A stretch of DNA of 64,000 nucleotides from Gremmenia infestans (taxonomy: Eukaryota > Ascomycota > Leotiomycetes > Helotiales > Hamatocanthoscyphaceae), in contig JAFEVB010000015.1 in NCBI GenBank assembly GCA_032629725.1, positions 1 to 64,000 of the forward strand, read 5' to 3'. The notes under the pieces were generated by a model. The model was not told the DNA's origin. It did no database searches and worked only from the letters and a program-made list of their open reading frames with translations. The translations under genes were made by a program, and so were the position numbers. This document shows positions 35,549 to 46,219 of this stretch, one piece after another (positions within the stretch are counted from its first letter, which is position 1; every line of letters begins with the position of its first letter).

Positions 35549-36170
35549 ATGGCTTCTCCTACAATGAAAACTACTTATATTACTTCACAAGACGTTGATG
35601 GCCTCTCCACCTTTACTACTACCATTCCCAGGCCACAAAATGCCAACGTTGCTATCCTCTATGTCACTCCTTCAACCTCTATCAACTTTAGTGATACCAG
35701 CGACATCTACCACAAGACTAGTCCACTAACGCCTTTGCCTAAAAGTAGCAGCAAGACCATGATTTCCGAATAGCCCCCTAAAGGAACTGATGCACCTCTT
35801 TTAGCTATGCATCGCACTCTAACATTAAATATTGGTCTTATTATTTCTGGATCACGTACGTAACACTCTCTATACTAGGTCTTCTCCTTTCTTTGAAATA
35901 CAATGTTATCTGAAATACTAATGCATTGCAGTCGAAATTCATCTTGATAGTGGCGAGATGAAGTATCTTGGAATAGGAGATACCTTGATACATAGGGGAA
36001 CGATGCTCTCTTGGCGCAATCCAAGCGCTACGGAGACTGCGAGAATGGTGCTTGTAGTATTATCGTCTTAGGAAGTCAGAGTCAAAGGCAGGGCTGTTAT
36101 AGGGAAGCCAATTATCAAGAAAACGAGTAACAGTTTCACCATTCCTAACATAACGAATATCACAATATAG
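35549..36170 (+). pseudogene. Cupin-domain protein pseudogene with RIP-type stops
   Basis: Exon 1 (35,549-35,855) starts at ATG (MASPTMKTTYITSQDVDGLS) and reaches a cupin core AMHRTLTLNIGLIISGS. An intron of 76 bp (35,856-35,931; GTACGT donor, TACTAAT branch site, GCAG acceptor) joins exon 2 in frame. Exon 2 reads LEIHLDSGEMKYLGIGDTLI, then HRGTMLSWRNPSATETARMV, the second half of the typical fungal cupin (MHRT...DYG...LDSGE...GD...RGTMH.WRNPS). Two in-frame TAG codons interrupt it: at 35,771-35,773, where Trp is usual (TGG to TAG), and at 36,069-36,071 (compatible with CAG to TAG). The frame is otherwise intact to 36,168. Relatives are small cupins of unknown or accessory metabolic function. 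Confidence 0.75.
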
Positions 36171-36329
36171 GCAGGTACTTTACCTTGCTATACTAGCTAG
36201 AACTCTAAAAGAGCAAATGATTTAGGGCAGAGAATGGCAAGGAGCTTATACTAAGAATCTCGTAAAAGCACCAAAGTTTGAAAGCATACCAGCTCCAGGT
36301 CTGAACAAACTTATCACATTTCCAGCCAC

Positions 36330-36480
36330 CTAGGGTCCCCCCGCCTGTGGGAGGTGCCCGGGATGGATTATCGCGGTGATGCGCGTGGTATAGGTGTCAC
36401 CTGGTGAATGCAACCCCGAATTCCGGGTGTGCAGGTGGCGGTGCTGGTTGATGACTTTCCAAGTCACCAAAGAAAGCCAA
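36330..36480. other. GC-rich patch of unknown origin
   Basis: From CCCCCCGCCTGTGGGAGGTG to about TGATGACTTTCCAAG the composition is strikingly GC-rich compared with its neighbours, with short inverted words (CCCCGAATTCCGGG). No frame or RNA family was recognised. Confidence 0.4.
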
Positions 36481-36499
36481 CTATTAGCAGCAGCGAATA

Positions 36500-36840
36500 T
36501 CATCCATTGTAAGACCGGCTACTAAAGTACATAGCTCTAGCAGAGAATGCTTTTGTGTTCTGCTCGCTTTTCAAGCACCACTGGCTGGCTTTATAAGGCG
36601 TTGCAGCAATAAGTAACAAAGGATCTAGTTAAAAGAAACCCCAAGGCGAGGCAGCTCCAAGATGAATAACATGATTAGGGTTTGTCTCTATAAAGGAAGC
36701 GTGTAGAGTTCGATAGGAGGATACTAAGTTCATAAAGTCTTTAATGATGTAAAGATATTCTAGGAGCATAAGAAGAAGCTCGGTGGGAAGGTCCGTTAGA
36801 CCTATTTGAATAGGCCTGGATAGTTGGTCTAGTACTACCG
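36500..36840 (-). pseudogene. F-box protein N-terminal remnant
   Basis: On the minus strand a frame reads IQIGLTDLPTELLLMLLEYL, YIIKDFMNLVSSYRTLHASF and IETNPNHVI, a good fungal F-box (LPxEL...IL.YL...D..NL......L). A TAA codon follows after ASPWGFF, and the frame then continues about 45 codons to a TGA near 36,500. The F-box binds Skp1 in SCF ubiquitin ligases; the substrate-binding C-terminus is missing here. It could be the front of the F-box-like remnant at 33.6-34.75 kb on the same strand, split by an insertion that includes the cupin gene, or a separate relic. Confidence 0.6.
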
Positions 36841-36849
36841 ATATTTCCG

Positions 36850-37324
36850 CTAGGAGATAGGATCTATAACTGACTGCAAGGGGAATTTTTCCAAGGATGT
36901 CAGATTATACTAGTCTCACGTGGCCAGCCGCTTTTTGAGGACCACGATAATTAGCGCATGAAGCTAGGCTGGACTAGGCAAAGCGGATGCATACTACACC
37001 AAAACAGGCAAGGCGCATTTTTAAGAGTGGATCCAGGCTTTATGGTCTCTGCGAAGCGTCTAAGACAGTATAGGAGATTATTTAGTATAAAAAGTGAGAT
37101 TTGAAAATCCTTTTTTTTAATTACTTTATTATTATACTATAACTACTAATTGCAATAGCCCTATAGTAAACTTAAAAGTTAGATATGCTTCTTTTTTATA
37201 CTTTCTCTTATTTTTATAACAATCCCTCTTCTATTAATATATAAAGTACAGCTTCCTATATAGTAGATAGTAATTTGCTAAACCTATCTTAAAAACTTAT
37301 ACTTGAATGCTTTTTCTAGAGCTG
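36850..37324. other. Boundary to a second AT-rich block
   Basis: Up to about 37,080 the composition is mixed and no frame is recognised. From about 37,080 the sequence is AT-rich and RIP-like with no coding content. Confidence 0.4.
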
Positions 37325-37795
37325 CAACCACGCTAGCCTAGCGCAATGCGCACTAGCCTCTAAGGGTTATATTTACTACTAGAATACTAGCTAACTGGTT
37401 TTATAATAATTAGATAAGTATTAATAAAATGCTAGCTAAAAACGTAATAGTCTTATTATTTTATCGATTTTTATACTAAATATGCTTCTTATTTTAAAAC
37501 CATGCTAGCTTAGCATTATATAAATAGTCTCTAAGGGTTATATGCCTTATATAAACCTTATATAAGTGTTTTTATAATAATTAGATAAGTATAGATAGAA
37601 TAGTAGCTAGAAATAAAATGTTTTTATTAATTTTTATAACTAAATACCACTTTAATTTAATAATAATACTAGCTAAGCCTACTAAGAGAGGCTTCTAAGA
37701 GCTATATGCTTTATATTAACCTTAGATAAGTGTTTTTATTATAATCAGATAAGTATTTATAGGATACTAGCAAAAAACGTGGTGGTTTTTATGCT
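37325..37795. repeat. Three tandem units of about 170 bp, AT-rich
   Basis: Each unit has CTAGCNTAGC, then TCTAAGGGTTATAT (third unit TCTAAGAGCTATAT), then TTATAATAATTAGATAAGTA about 45-60 bases later. The three TCTAAG anchors are about 171 bp apart. The units have diverged. Non-coding. Confidence 0.75.
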
Positions 37796-38076
37796 GCTAA
37801 CCTGCATAGGCGTATATCTTAGCACGCCTGCGTATTATCTAGTACTAGGAAATCCGTAGATTTAATTAATAAATTAATAGATTAATAACTAGTCCAATTT
37901 TGGACTAGAAATAATAAGAGCTAGCTTAAATTAAAGAGAAAAATTAGGGCTTTAAAATGGCTTCTTTAGTTTTTTTTTAATTATATTATTAAAGGTCGAA
38001 TTATAGTGATTTATGTGATAGGCCTATCTATACCAAAAAAGCAGTGAAATCGTGTTAAAATCTCCTATATCCTCTT
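37796..38076. other. AT-rich spacer with a small palindrome
   Basis: Contains a 20-bp near-palindrome CTAGTCCAATTTTGGACTAG at about 37,892-37,911. No gene seen. Confidence 0.4.
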
Positions 38077-38208
38077 AGACCCTCGTTTGGCTGGTGGTGT
38101 GTGGAGAAAATAGGAGGGTGTGATTGGCTGTTTAGGTGGTGGGGCTGTAGAATTGCGCTAAATTATAAAAGTGGGTCGATTACCACCGTAAAGCCGAAAC
38201 GAGGGTCT
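38077..38208. mobile_element. Small fold-back element (MITE-like, about 132 bp)
   Basis: The left end AGACCCTCGTTTGGCTGGTG is matched in inverse orientation by the right end CCGAAACGAGGGTCT. An inner pair (GGTGGT and TACCACC) extends the fold-back, giving terminal inverted repeats of roughly 16-18 bp with one gap. The interior has no coding capacity. No clear target duplication was seen. It lies about 500 bp upstream of the Zn2Cys6 gene. Confidence 0.6.
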
Positions 38209-38703
38209 GATTTATGAGATAAGATTATACTACAACTGTGGCACAGCACAGTCCGGTGAGATGTTTTTTCGTTGCTACAACGGCACTCATTTTAAGAAAT
38301 GAGTGCATCGTCCCTATGATCAAGAAAAATTTCATATAAACGCTTACATATTCCTATCTTGCTTAAAACAAAATGCTTAGGCTCTCAGGTTATGAAAAAT
38401 CATGTAGGAGAGATGTGTAGTAGAAGTTGTCTACCAGCTCGTACAACGTATAAATTTCCTTTTCAGGACAAGCCAGCCATGGATGCAAGGACTGGGGTCA
38501 TTTCTATCTTCAAATCCCAGTTGCAGCGTCTCAACATACTCGTACTCTGTATATCCAGACGATCCAGACGTCGTACATCGTTCATCGTTCATATTACCAA
38601 CTTCAGCCATTTACCCAGACTCGATTCTTGCGTTGTGAAACTGTTATTCATACCGGTAACCAATTGACAGCAAGCCAAATTGAAGCTCCGCTCAGCTGAT
38701 ATC
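38209..38703. promoter_or_regulatory. Upstream region of the Zn2Cys6 gene
   Basis: Normal composition and no convincing ORF. It is the likely promoter and 5' leader of the downstream regulator. Confidence 0.4.
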
Positions 38704-39979
38704 ATGTCGTCAAACCAAAGGCGGTTCCACTCAAAATCACGCAGAGGATGCAAAGAATGTAAGAAGAAGAGAACAAAGGTAAGAAAGTGATCCAAGTACT
38801 TAATCGTAGAACTGATCTTGATTAATGTAAAAGTGTGATGAAACAAAACCACGCTGCTTGAGGTGCGTCAAGCAAGGAGCACCATGTTCATTCATCGAGT
38901 CTTCACTCATGGTCATAGCCTCCCACCCAAGACTTTATAGAACAGATACCGGAGACTTTACTCTAGACTCACACGCCAAGCCGAGGATGTTGCTTCCGCC
39001 CCTCAGGTTTAGACATACGGCTATTCAATCCCCTATATACAGCATTCCCATGAGTCTTGACCCTATGGTATTTCCCTCCACCCCAACCAGACGCGGAGAC
39101 ATCGATGCGCTACGACTCATCCATCATTTTACCATATCCACTTGTAAAAGTATTTCGGACACAGATAACACAATCACGTCGTGGAGAGACACTGTCCCAC
39201 AATTAGCCTTTGAACACGACTTCCTCCTGTCATGTGTATTAGCCGTCACTTGTCTGCATCTGGCCATCCTGGATCCCTCCGACGCCTATCGAAATGCCGC
39301 TCTCTATTATCACACAGAGGCATTAGCTCGGTTTCGGCTTCATTTATCATCAATCACCGCTGAAAATCTCTCTTCGGTATTCGCATTCTCGTGCTTAATA
39401 CCAATATTCTCATTCGGGATCCACTGCACCCCGTTACGCCGTTTAGATACTCTCTCGGGAATTTTGGAGATCTTTAATTTGATGAAGTTCATCGCCGCAC
39501 TAGTCCAGTCTAGCGCGCGAATGCTTCATCCAAAGCTATTCCCACAAGTTGGGGTTCCAGAAGTAAATAACCCTGCTACGACATTTCCCGAAGAGATTGA
39601 AGCTTCGCTCGCACAACTGTCTGATCGGAATAATTCTATAACTTCAAATGAAGCTCTTCGAGATGCATATGCGAAGGCAATTGATCTGATGCGAACTAGT
39701 TTTTTGATAGCCCACGAACAACCGGGCAAGAAGATGGCCGTGATGCCTTTTCCCATCCAATGTCCGGTGGAATATGTAGATAAGATGATGCAGAAGGATC
39801 CGCTTGCTTTGGCCATTCTCGCACACTATGCTGTGATAGTGCATTGGTTGAGAGGGGAGCACATATGGATGCGAGGCTGGGGGAAGGATATTGTGGATGC
39901 GGTAAAGGAGAACTTTAGTGATCATAGGGAGTGGCTCGATTGCATTGAGTGGCCCATGAGTCAAGTCCAGGGTGTTTGA
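38704..39979 (+). CDS. Zn2Cys6 transcription factor, UPC2-like
   Basis: Exons 38,704-38,778 and 38,834-39,979 joined by a 55-bp GT-AG intron give 406 residues. The intron interrupts the zinc cluster. Exon 1 ends ..RRGCKECKKKRTK and exon 2 begins CDETKPRCLRCVKQGAPC, so the six Cys fall at residues 16, 19, 26, 33, 36 and 43 with canonical spacing. A linker of about 70 residues leads to an alpha-helical fungal regulatory domain (RLIHHFTISTCKSIS, FLLSCVLAVTCLHLAI, ILAHYAVIVHWLRGE). This layout and length fit the UPC2/ECM22-like group of nuclear regulators, whose named yeast members control sterol genes. The target set here cannot be inferred. The start is the first ATG before the basic region. 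Confidence 0.85.
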
Positions 39980-40561
39980 TAAGTGTGAACGTTCAGATAA
40001 CTTCAAATAAGTAGTTGTAATAATCCATATAACCCTATTTACAGATATCATTCATGACTCTTAGAGTGTAAGCAGATAGCAGCGATTTGTATATAAATAA
40101 ACATACATTATGAATCGTGTAGGGATGAGAGAAAGATTGGGAGACACAGTCAGCTAGAAGAAGGGAGAGGCGAGGTGAGAGGAGGGGAGGTGAGGTGAGG
40201 TGAGGTGAGGTATGGTAGTATGTATACCTAGCCTAGCCTAGCCTCGCTAGCCTAGGTGCAAAGATCGGATCAACCTTATTTCCACTAGCGCCTTTCTCTC
40301 CTTGATGAAAATCTGGGGAACATTAAGCACAGCACAGCAAAAGATGCGAACAACACCAGAAAGCGCCCCCATTTCTTCTTTATTCTGCTTCTGCTTCTAC
40401 TTGTACTTCTCATAACCATATCTACCATACACAAGTAACCACATCCACTTCTGCATCCCTTCTCGGCATGCCGGCCTAGCACCTCCGCGGATGGAACAAT
40501 ACTGCCATCTGCCATCCCGAAGCTCAACAAGTGCTGGTGCTGCCAGCCTTAAATCAACGCA
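39980..40561. promoter_or_regulatory. Intergenic region with purine tract and CCTAG repeats
   Basis: Contains GGTGAGGTGAGGTGAGGT repeats (about 40,187-40,210) followed by CCTAGCCTAGCCTAGCCT (about 40,228-40,245). Small minus-strand ORFs overlapping it lack recognisable domains. It is the 3' end of the regulator and the promoter of the phosphoesterase gene. Confidence 0.5.
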
Positions 40562-42474
40562 ATGACGAGAAGAATTGTAAGTATATACACTCGTTGATGT
40601 GCACATATACATCGTCTTTCTTATTGACTGCCTACTCTCCCTCCGATATCTACCCAGATATATACCTCTGGTCCCTTTTAGATTGCCCGCACCATACACC
40701 TCTCCGCACACTCCCACTTGCCTGGCTCAAGCTGACCATACATACTACAGGTTCGCACAATAACCCAGCTGGCAGCGTTAACAGCCCTCACCATCGTCGT
40801 CGTCTACTTCCTCGATAATCAATTTCGTGTCCTGCCTTCCGCTATACACAATGTTATGCCCGCGCATCACCCAGGGCTGGTCATCACAGACATCACCGTC
40901 ACATCATGCTCGCATATAAACCTCTTCAGCAGCTGCAAACTGGACGCCAACGTGTGGCACCGCGTTGAGAAAGACTTGTACCTTCGCAGTGGGTGGGTCT
41001 CGAGCGCATACGTACATGTAAAGCGGAAGAAGGAAGAGGAGTTGCTCGCAGACGACAAGGTCCTTGTAGACATCTCGGTCGGCAGACTAGACCCGTCGAA
41101 TGGACAAAAGGGGGAAGCAGATGAACGATGGGAATCAAGGCCAGCGGGGCTCTGGATAAAACGATCGGCGAAACGACACGCGAGCGATTCCCAAGATGCC
41201 ATTACCGCTGTAGATGTTTTGTTTGGCGCCGATGCTGTGGATCCACGGGACCGATGGTCAATGGTCGGCACACCACTTTTGCTGGATACATCTGGGGAGG
41301 TTCAGGAAGCCCGATTGAGTGTTAGAAGAGGGAAGCCTTCAAGTCCTGCGAAAGTCATACCACGAATAGACGGAAACGGGAAATTCAAGATCATGCAGGT
41401 GGCAGACTTGCACCTGAGCACTGGAACTGGGCATTGCAGAGATGAGCAGCCTGTTGGGCTAAATGGTGGAAAATGCGAAGCAGATCCACGAACTTTGGAA
41501 TTCGTTTCACGCCTGCTAGATGAGGAGAAGCCCGATCTCATCATCCTAAGTGGCGACCAGGTCAATGGAGAGACAGCTCCAGATGCGCAGAGTGTATGTT
41601 TTCTTTATCTACCGTTCTGCGTATAGTATCTAACATTAAAAAGGCAATCTTCAAGTATGCGGAACTCTTTGTTGAGCGCAAGATTCCTTTTGCCTCTATT
41701 TTTGGAAATCATGATGATGAAGGGTCCCTCCCTCGAGCGCAGCAGATGGATTTAGTCGAAGCCCTGCCATACTCCCTCTCCCTAGCCGGGCCAGAAGACA
41801 TTGATGGAGTAGGAAACTATTATGTGGAAGTTCTTGCACGAGGAGGCTCTAAACATTCCGCCCTGACCATCTATCTTCTGGACACCCATGCATATTCGCC
41901 AGACGAACATTCATTCAAGGGATACGACTGGTTGAAGAAGAACCAGATTAATTGGTTCAAGCAGACTGCGCAAGATTTGAAGAAGGCGCATCAAGGGTAC
42001 ACGCATATTCATATGGATCTAGCATTCATCCATATACCACTACCAGAGTATGATGATGAAGCGCTCCCTCGCAAGGGAGCATGGAGAGAGGGTGTTACGG
42101 CGCCTGGATTCAATTCAGGATTCAGGGATGCCTTAGTCGAAGAAGGCGTCGTGCTTGTTAGTTGTGGCCAGTAAGTTCTCTTTACTTTGATCATCATCCA
42201 TTCTAACCATCACAGCGACCACGCGAACGAATACTGTGCCCTGTCAAAGAACGAAAATGATTATCCGGCCCTCTGGATGTGCTACGCAGGTGGTGCGGGT
42301 TTTGGGGGATATGGCGGATACGGGGGCTACCACCGACGGATACGCTTCTTCGATATCGACATGAACGAAGCGCGGATAACAACCTACAAGCGTATTGAGT
42401 ATGGTGATACAGAGCACAGGGTAGATGAGCAGATTATAGTTGAGGGAGGACGGGCTATTGCGCTTCAAGAGTAA
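40562..42474 (+). CDS. DCR2: Calcineurin-like metallophosphoesterase, Dcr2 type
   Basis: Four exons (40,562-40,576; 40,751-41,593; 41,644-42,170; 42,216-42,474) with introns of 174, 50 and 45 bp encode about 547 residues. Exon 1 encodes only MTRRI. The N-terminus (VRTITQLAALTALTIVVVYF, residues 6-25) is a single membrane anchor. The metallophosphoesterase motifs appear in order: ADLHLS (near residue 222, DxH), LSGDQVNG (near 270, GD), FGNHDDEG (near 307, GNHD) and CGHDH (461-464, GHxH). The last motif is split by intron 3 and restored exactly by splicing, which supports the model. Yeast Dcr2 dephosphorylates factors in cell-cycle start and the unfolded protein response. The same role here is an inference from family. 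Confidence 0.9.
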
Positions 42475-42784
42475 TTATAACGTGGGCAGGGCTGGCGGCG
42501 TTTTGGAAGGTGCATAGCGTGAATGGAACGGCCATATTTATTGGGGAAATTCAGTTGTATATCATCTGGGACTGTATAAAGATAATGATGATACCATTTG
42601 CAACTCGTATTTGAGATGATGGTTCTGGCCGCTAGGAAGTTCTTATTTTGTGTGACCTACCAAAAACAATGCAAAGATCGCCGCAAGTGCGGCAACTCAC
42701 TCGTGTGTTCATCTCTAAAAGTATTGCGTTCAAGATTGTAACACCCGTATAGATAGCTTCAGTTTACCACACATTTTCAATCAA
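42475..42784. other. Convergent intergenic region
   Basis: Separates the 3' ends of the phosphoesterase and dehydrogenase genes. No other feature seen. Confidence 0.5.
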
Positions 42785-43910
42785 TCATCTTTTCAAATCG
42801 TCCAATATTTCTTGCGCCCCAGCAAATTGGAATTCTGTCATCGTTTCCTGCCACAGCTGCTCTCGCGCCGCTTCTCCCTCGGGCGTGTAAACAAATGCAG
42901 GAAATCTGAATGACGGTGGTTAGTTCCTTCTTGATTGCATTGCCTTCTCCAAACTGACAAATATGCCAAAGGGACGAAGTCGGAGCAGAAGAAACTTACG
43001 GTGAAATCTTCCAGTTAGCCACGTAGCAACCATGCGAGTCCTTTCCTTTGACCACCGCTGCATTGATATATGTAGACGCGCCTACAAGCAGAGTTCGTCC
43101 CAAGACAGCCTTGAAGCTGTAGAAGAAAGCAGCTACAAGCAGTGGTGCACCACGTTGCAGGTCTGTATTTTTCACCATTCCCGGATCTGCAAGATTTACA
43201 ACGACATCATCAGCGCTGACGTAGCGCAACAGGTCAATCAAGAACAGATGGGCCAGCAGCTTGCTAACGGCGTAACGTTCGACGGGATCCCACGGTCGCG
43301 ACTTTTCGAGAGCAGACAGTACTGGTCCCCCCTTGGGCTTGGAGATCGTAGCGCCACGCGCGGTGCCCGAATTTATGATGGTCAACCTGCCTGGTCCTGA
43401 GGGTGACTTGGTCTTCAGTGGCGGCAGGAGGAGAATGCCGAGAAGCATGGTGGAGAGATAGTTCACCTGGATCAATGTCTCGTGTCCCGTACTGGGAACC
43501 ACAGTGAAGTTGCCGATCTGCATCCCAGCAATGAGGATAGCGATGTCCAAGCGGGAGAGGTTGTCTTTAACACGGCAAGCAAAGGCCTGAATCGAGTCGT
43601 ATGACTCCATCTCGAGAGACCAGACTTGCACATCAGCCTTTGGAAATTGGCGACGAAATGTGGACGCAACTGTTTCGCCCTTTGCCGTTGACCGTACAGC
43701 CATGATTAGGCTCGATAAGCCGAAGTATAGAAGCTGGCGAGATGCTTCGAGCCCGAGACCGCTGCTTGATCCTGTCACGATCGCGACTTTGCCTTCCAGA
43801 TTTGTGTCTTTGGGGGGCCATTGGACTGGGGAACACAACTGTGATTTCAGAAACAGAGATCCGGCGCTCTCTTGGGGAGACCCAAGGTTGAACGACGCTG
43901 ATATGGCCAT
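42785..43910 (-). CDS. Short-chain dehydrogenase/reductase
   Basis: Two exons (43,910-43,000 and 42,905-42,785), joined by a 94-bp intron with GTAAGT donor, give 343 residues. Splicing converts ..NWKISP into a continued C-terminus FPAFVYTPEGEAAREQLWQE ending ILDDLKR; without it the protein would stop early. The Rossmann motif TGSSSGLG is at 46-53, the NAG-equivalent IAGM at 127-130, Asn150, Ser181 and the catalytic YAVSK at 213-217. Length and the PGMVKNTD segment fit the retinol-dehydrogenase/WWOX-like fungal SDRs that use NAD(P)(H). The substrate is unknown. It stands alone, convergent with the phosphoesterase gene. Confidence 0.88.
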
Positions 43911-44463
43911 GATTGAGTAAAGGTGAACGAAGGTCTCGCAACTTTCTGGTCAAGTCTCAAACGAATTGGGTCTATAGCGTGGCAATGTCAGGAGAAATGA
44001 TACATGGAAAGCACCCAAAAGCTGGCCGTCGACTGCACCATATATACTAATAAGTAGGCTGGCTCATTGCAATCACAATGCGCGCGAAACATTGGCCGAA
44101 ACTATTGGATACTTCTCGGACCTCAGATGCCATATCTATTCTGAAGCTTCCTACAAAATCAGTACAAGGGATTGAAAGAAAGTTGTCGATCTCATCAATT
44201 CCATCGTATCCAGACATCCGCTAAACCGCATTAGGAATACAATCTGTTCTGATCCAAGCGCCTCTATGGGCACTTGGCGCCGAGTTTCCTGAAGTTCCTC
44301 ATTGATTACCCATTACTCCGTACCATTCGCATTTTTGCTCCTACTTCTTTTATTTTGCAGTCAGTGCTTGCGCTATAATCGTTAATCAAAGGTTTACATG
44401 TGCATAAGCACCACAGCGCCCCATTCTCTATGCTACTGAACTCTGCCAACCCGGGCAATAGCT
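43911..44463. promoter_or_regulatory. Divergent intergenic region
   Basis: Lies between the 5' ends of the dehydrogenase and the broken transcription factor. A TATATATACTAATAAG stretch occurs about 130 bp upstream of the dehydrogenase start. No other gene seen. Confidence 0.4.
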
Positions 44464-44469
44464 GTGACA

Positions 44470-45967
44470 ATGCTCCCACCCAGCGGTGAAATACCTTTCA
44501 TCATCACCACCCCGGTGATGCAGTCAGTGGAAGAGAAACGCAAATTTATCCGCAGCCATGTTATGCGCGGCAAGAACTGCAGGAAGATACCCTTCCGTCC
44601 CCAGTCACGTGTTGTGCGGCAAGATCAACGAAGACGTTCAAATGCATACGAATAAGGAAAACACTCTTGCTATTCCAGCCAAGGTTGGGGGCGAGTGCTC
44701 CGTTACTGCTCTCTCGGCCGAATTAACCCCAGACGTACTCACGACCATCTGGAGACGTAAGCAAACCCTTGCTCTGTTGAGCCATTTCAAGAGGACGCGG
44801 TTATAGCTAACAGTGATAAGTTAGAGAGATGATGTTTCCCGTTGAGTTAGTTAAGTCTGGTGTTCTCTCGATCCAAATCGTCGTGGCTGAGACCTATATT
44901 GAGCGACGCGGCTTGCCTTCACTTTACCGTCTTTGTGAGCAAAACGTACTTGGACTTTGTGCACGAGCAGAAGGAGCAAAATGATAAAACAGCTCAAGCC
45001 CATTTCGTCAAGACGCTGACTATCCTGCAATGCCGTCTGGTTAATAGCGATGATGAGATATCCACTTCCAACTCAACCATCTTGGTCGTTGTCGGCCTAA
45101 CCGTGGTAGCGACTTTCCGTGGCGATTATAAGACTGCTTTGAAGCATCTTAGGGGCTTACAAAGCATGGTTATGTTAAGGGGAGGTTTTGCAGCGCTTGA
45201 AGAAAACAAACAGTTGCAAACTAAGATTTTCCGGCAAGTTGAACCTATACTGTGATGTAAAACGGCACATTGCTGACTTCACAAGTGCTGATCTTAGGGT
45301 AGCGCTCGGCGCTGGATGTAAACCCATTTTCTTCAGCGATGGCTACTCGTGGGATCATCGTTCTGTCTCGCAAGGAAAGAACCCCATATTACACACCGTA
45401 GAATCATACCCAAATGTCCCATTCCCCTCCTCGGAGCTCGGACATTTTCTCGAAAGTCTAGATATCCGACTCCGTCTGGTTTGGAACACCCTCTCCGAGT
45501 ACGTACGCACCACCAATACCACGACAGAATTCGACGTTGAACCCCACCAGACAACCTTAATATCGATGCATTACCATCTCCTCAACCTCACCTTCGAAGC
45601 TAGCAACGTGAACGAAACCATGCGCTATGCACTGCTAGCATTCGGCAGTAGCGCTTTCCTCGCATGGCCATGGCGCGGCATCAAGAACCGGTACGAATAC
45701 CTGGCTCAATCATTCAGAAGCGCGCTTACTATGCTTACTATTGCGTTGCCGGCTCAGCTTTCGCCCTGGTTGTATGTCGTGGGCGCCATTTGCGTCTTTG
45801 ACGAGAGCGAGCGAGCTTGGTTGCAGCCTGCTTTGATCGAGGCCCTTGAAAGTATGCGCTTGACGTCTTGGAGTGAGGTAAGGTTGTGTCTGAAGACTGT
45901 TCTGTGGGTGGATGTGCTGCATGATGAACCGGCAAAGCAGGTGGTTGAAGCCGCACTGCATTGCTAG
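44470..45967 (+). pseudogene. Fungal-specific transcription factor gene, frame-broken
   Basis: The start MLPPSGEIPFIITTPVMQSV with EKRKFIRSHVMRGKN is the usual N-terminus of zinc-cluster-less fungal regulators. The middle-homology part is well kept: LSDAACLHFTVFVSKTYLDF, STSNSTILVVVGLTVVATFR, YKTALKHLRGLQSMVMLRGG, then from 45,286 ADLRVALGAGCKP to the end EAALHC at 45,964. The piece ending ..QTKIF joins the last exon through an apparent GC-AG intron (45,234-45,285). Upstream, three reading-frame changes without plausible introns are needed (near 44,610, 44,760-44,826 and 44,857). I therefore call it a pseudogene or a locus with sequence errors. The last 227 codons are clean. Confidence 0.6.
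45234..45285 (+). other. Probable GC-AG intron
   Basis: The donor GCAAGT follows TTTCCG, a GCTGAC branch-like site lies 7 bases before the acceptor, and CACAAG ends the intron. Removing these 52 bases joins two frames and restores the family-typical KIFRADLRVALG. No GT donor near by does this. Confidence 0.65.
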
Positions 45968-46069
45968 TCTACTATGTTCGGGGCTGTTCAGGTTGTATAA
46001 CCCATCCTTCCTTGATACCCTGGTACCGATTCCTTGTTCACGAGTCACAGGCATAATGTTATTGATATT

Positions 46070-46185
46070 CCAATCCTGTTCATATGATTTTCATTACGTT
46101 CTACTCCTAAAAGAGGTCCACCAACTCAATCCTGTTCACTTGATTGTCATTATGTTCTACTCCTAAAAGAGGTCCACCAACTCAA
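46070..46185. repeat. 59-bp tandem duplication
   Basis: Two near-identical units containing TTCTACTCCTAAAAGAGGTC and CACCAACTCAATCCTGTTCA lie between the broken regulator and the 3' end of the ankyrin gene. They may be in either 3' UTR. Confidence 0.85.
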
Positions 46186-46219
46186 CTCCGTGATATTCAT
46201 TACATTACTACCCAATACA

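Noticed and set aside
40285..40717. Two minus-strand ORFs upstream of the Dcr2-like gene
   Set aside because: No recognisable domain; they overlap the first exon and intron of the phosphoesterase gene, whose model is strongly supported.
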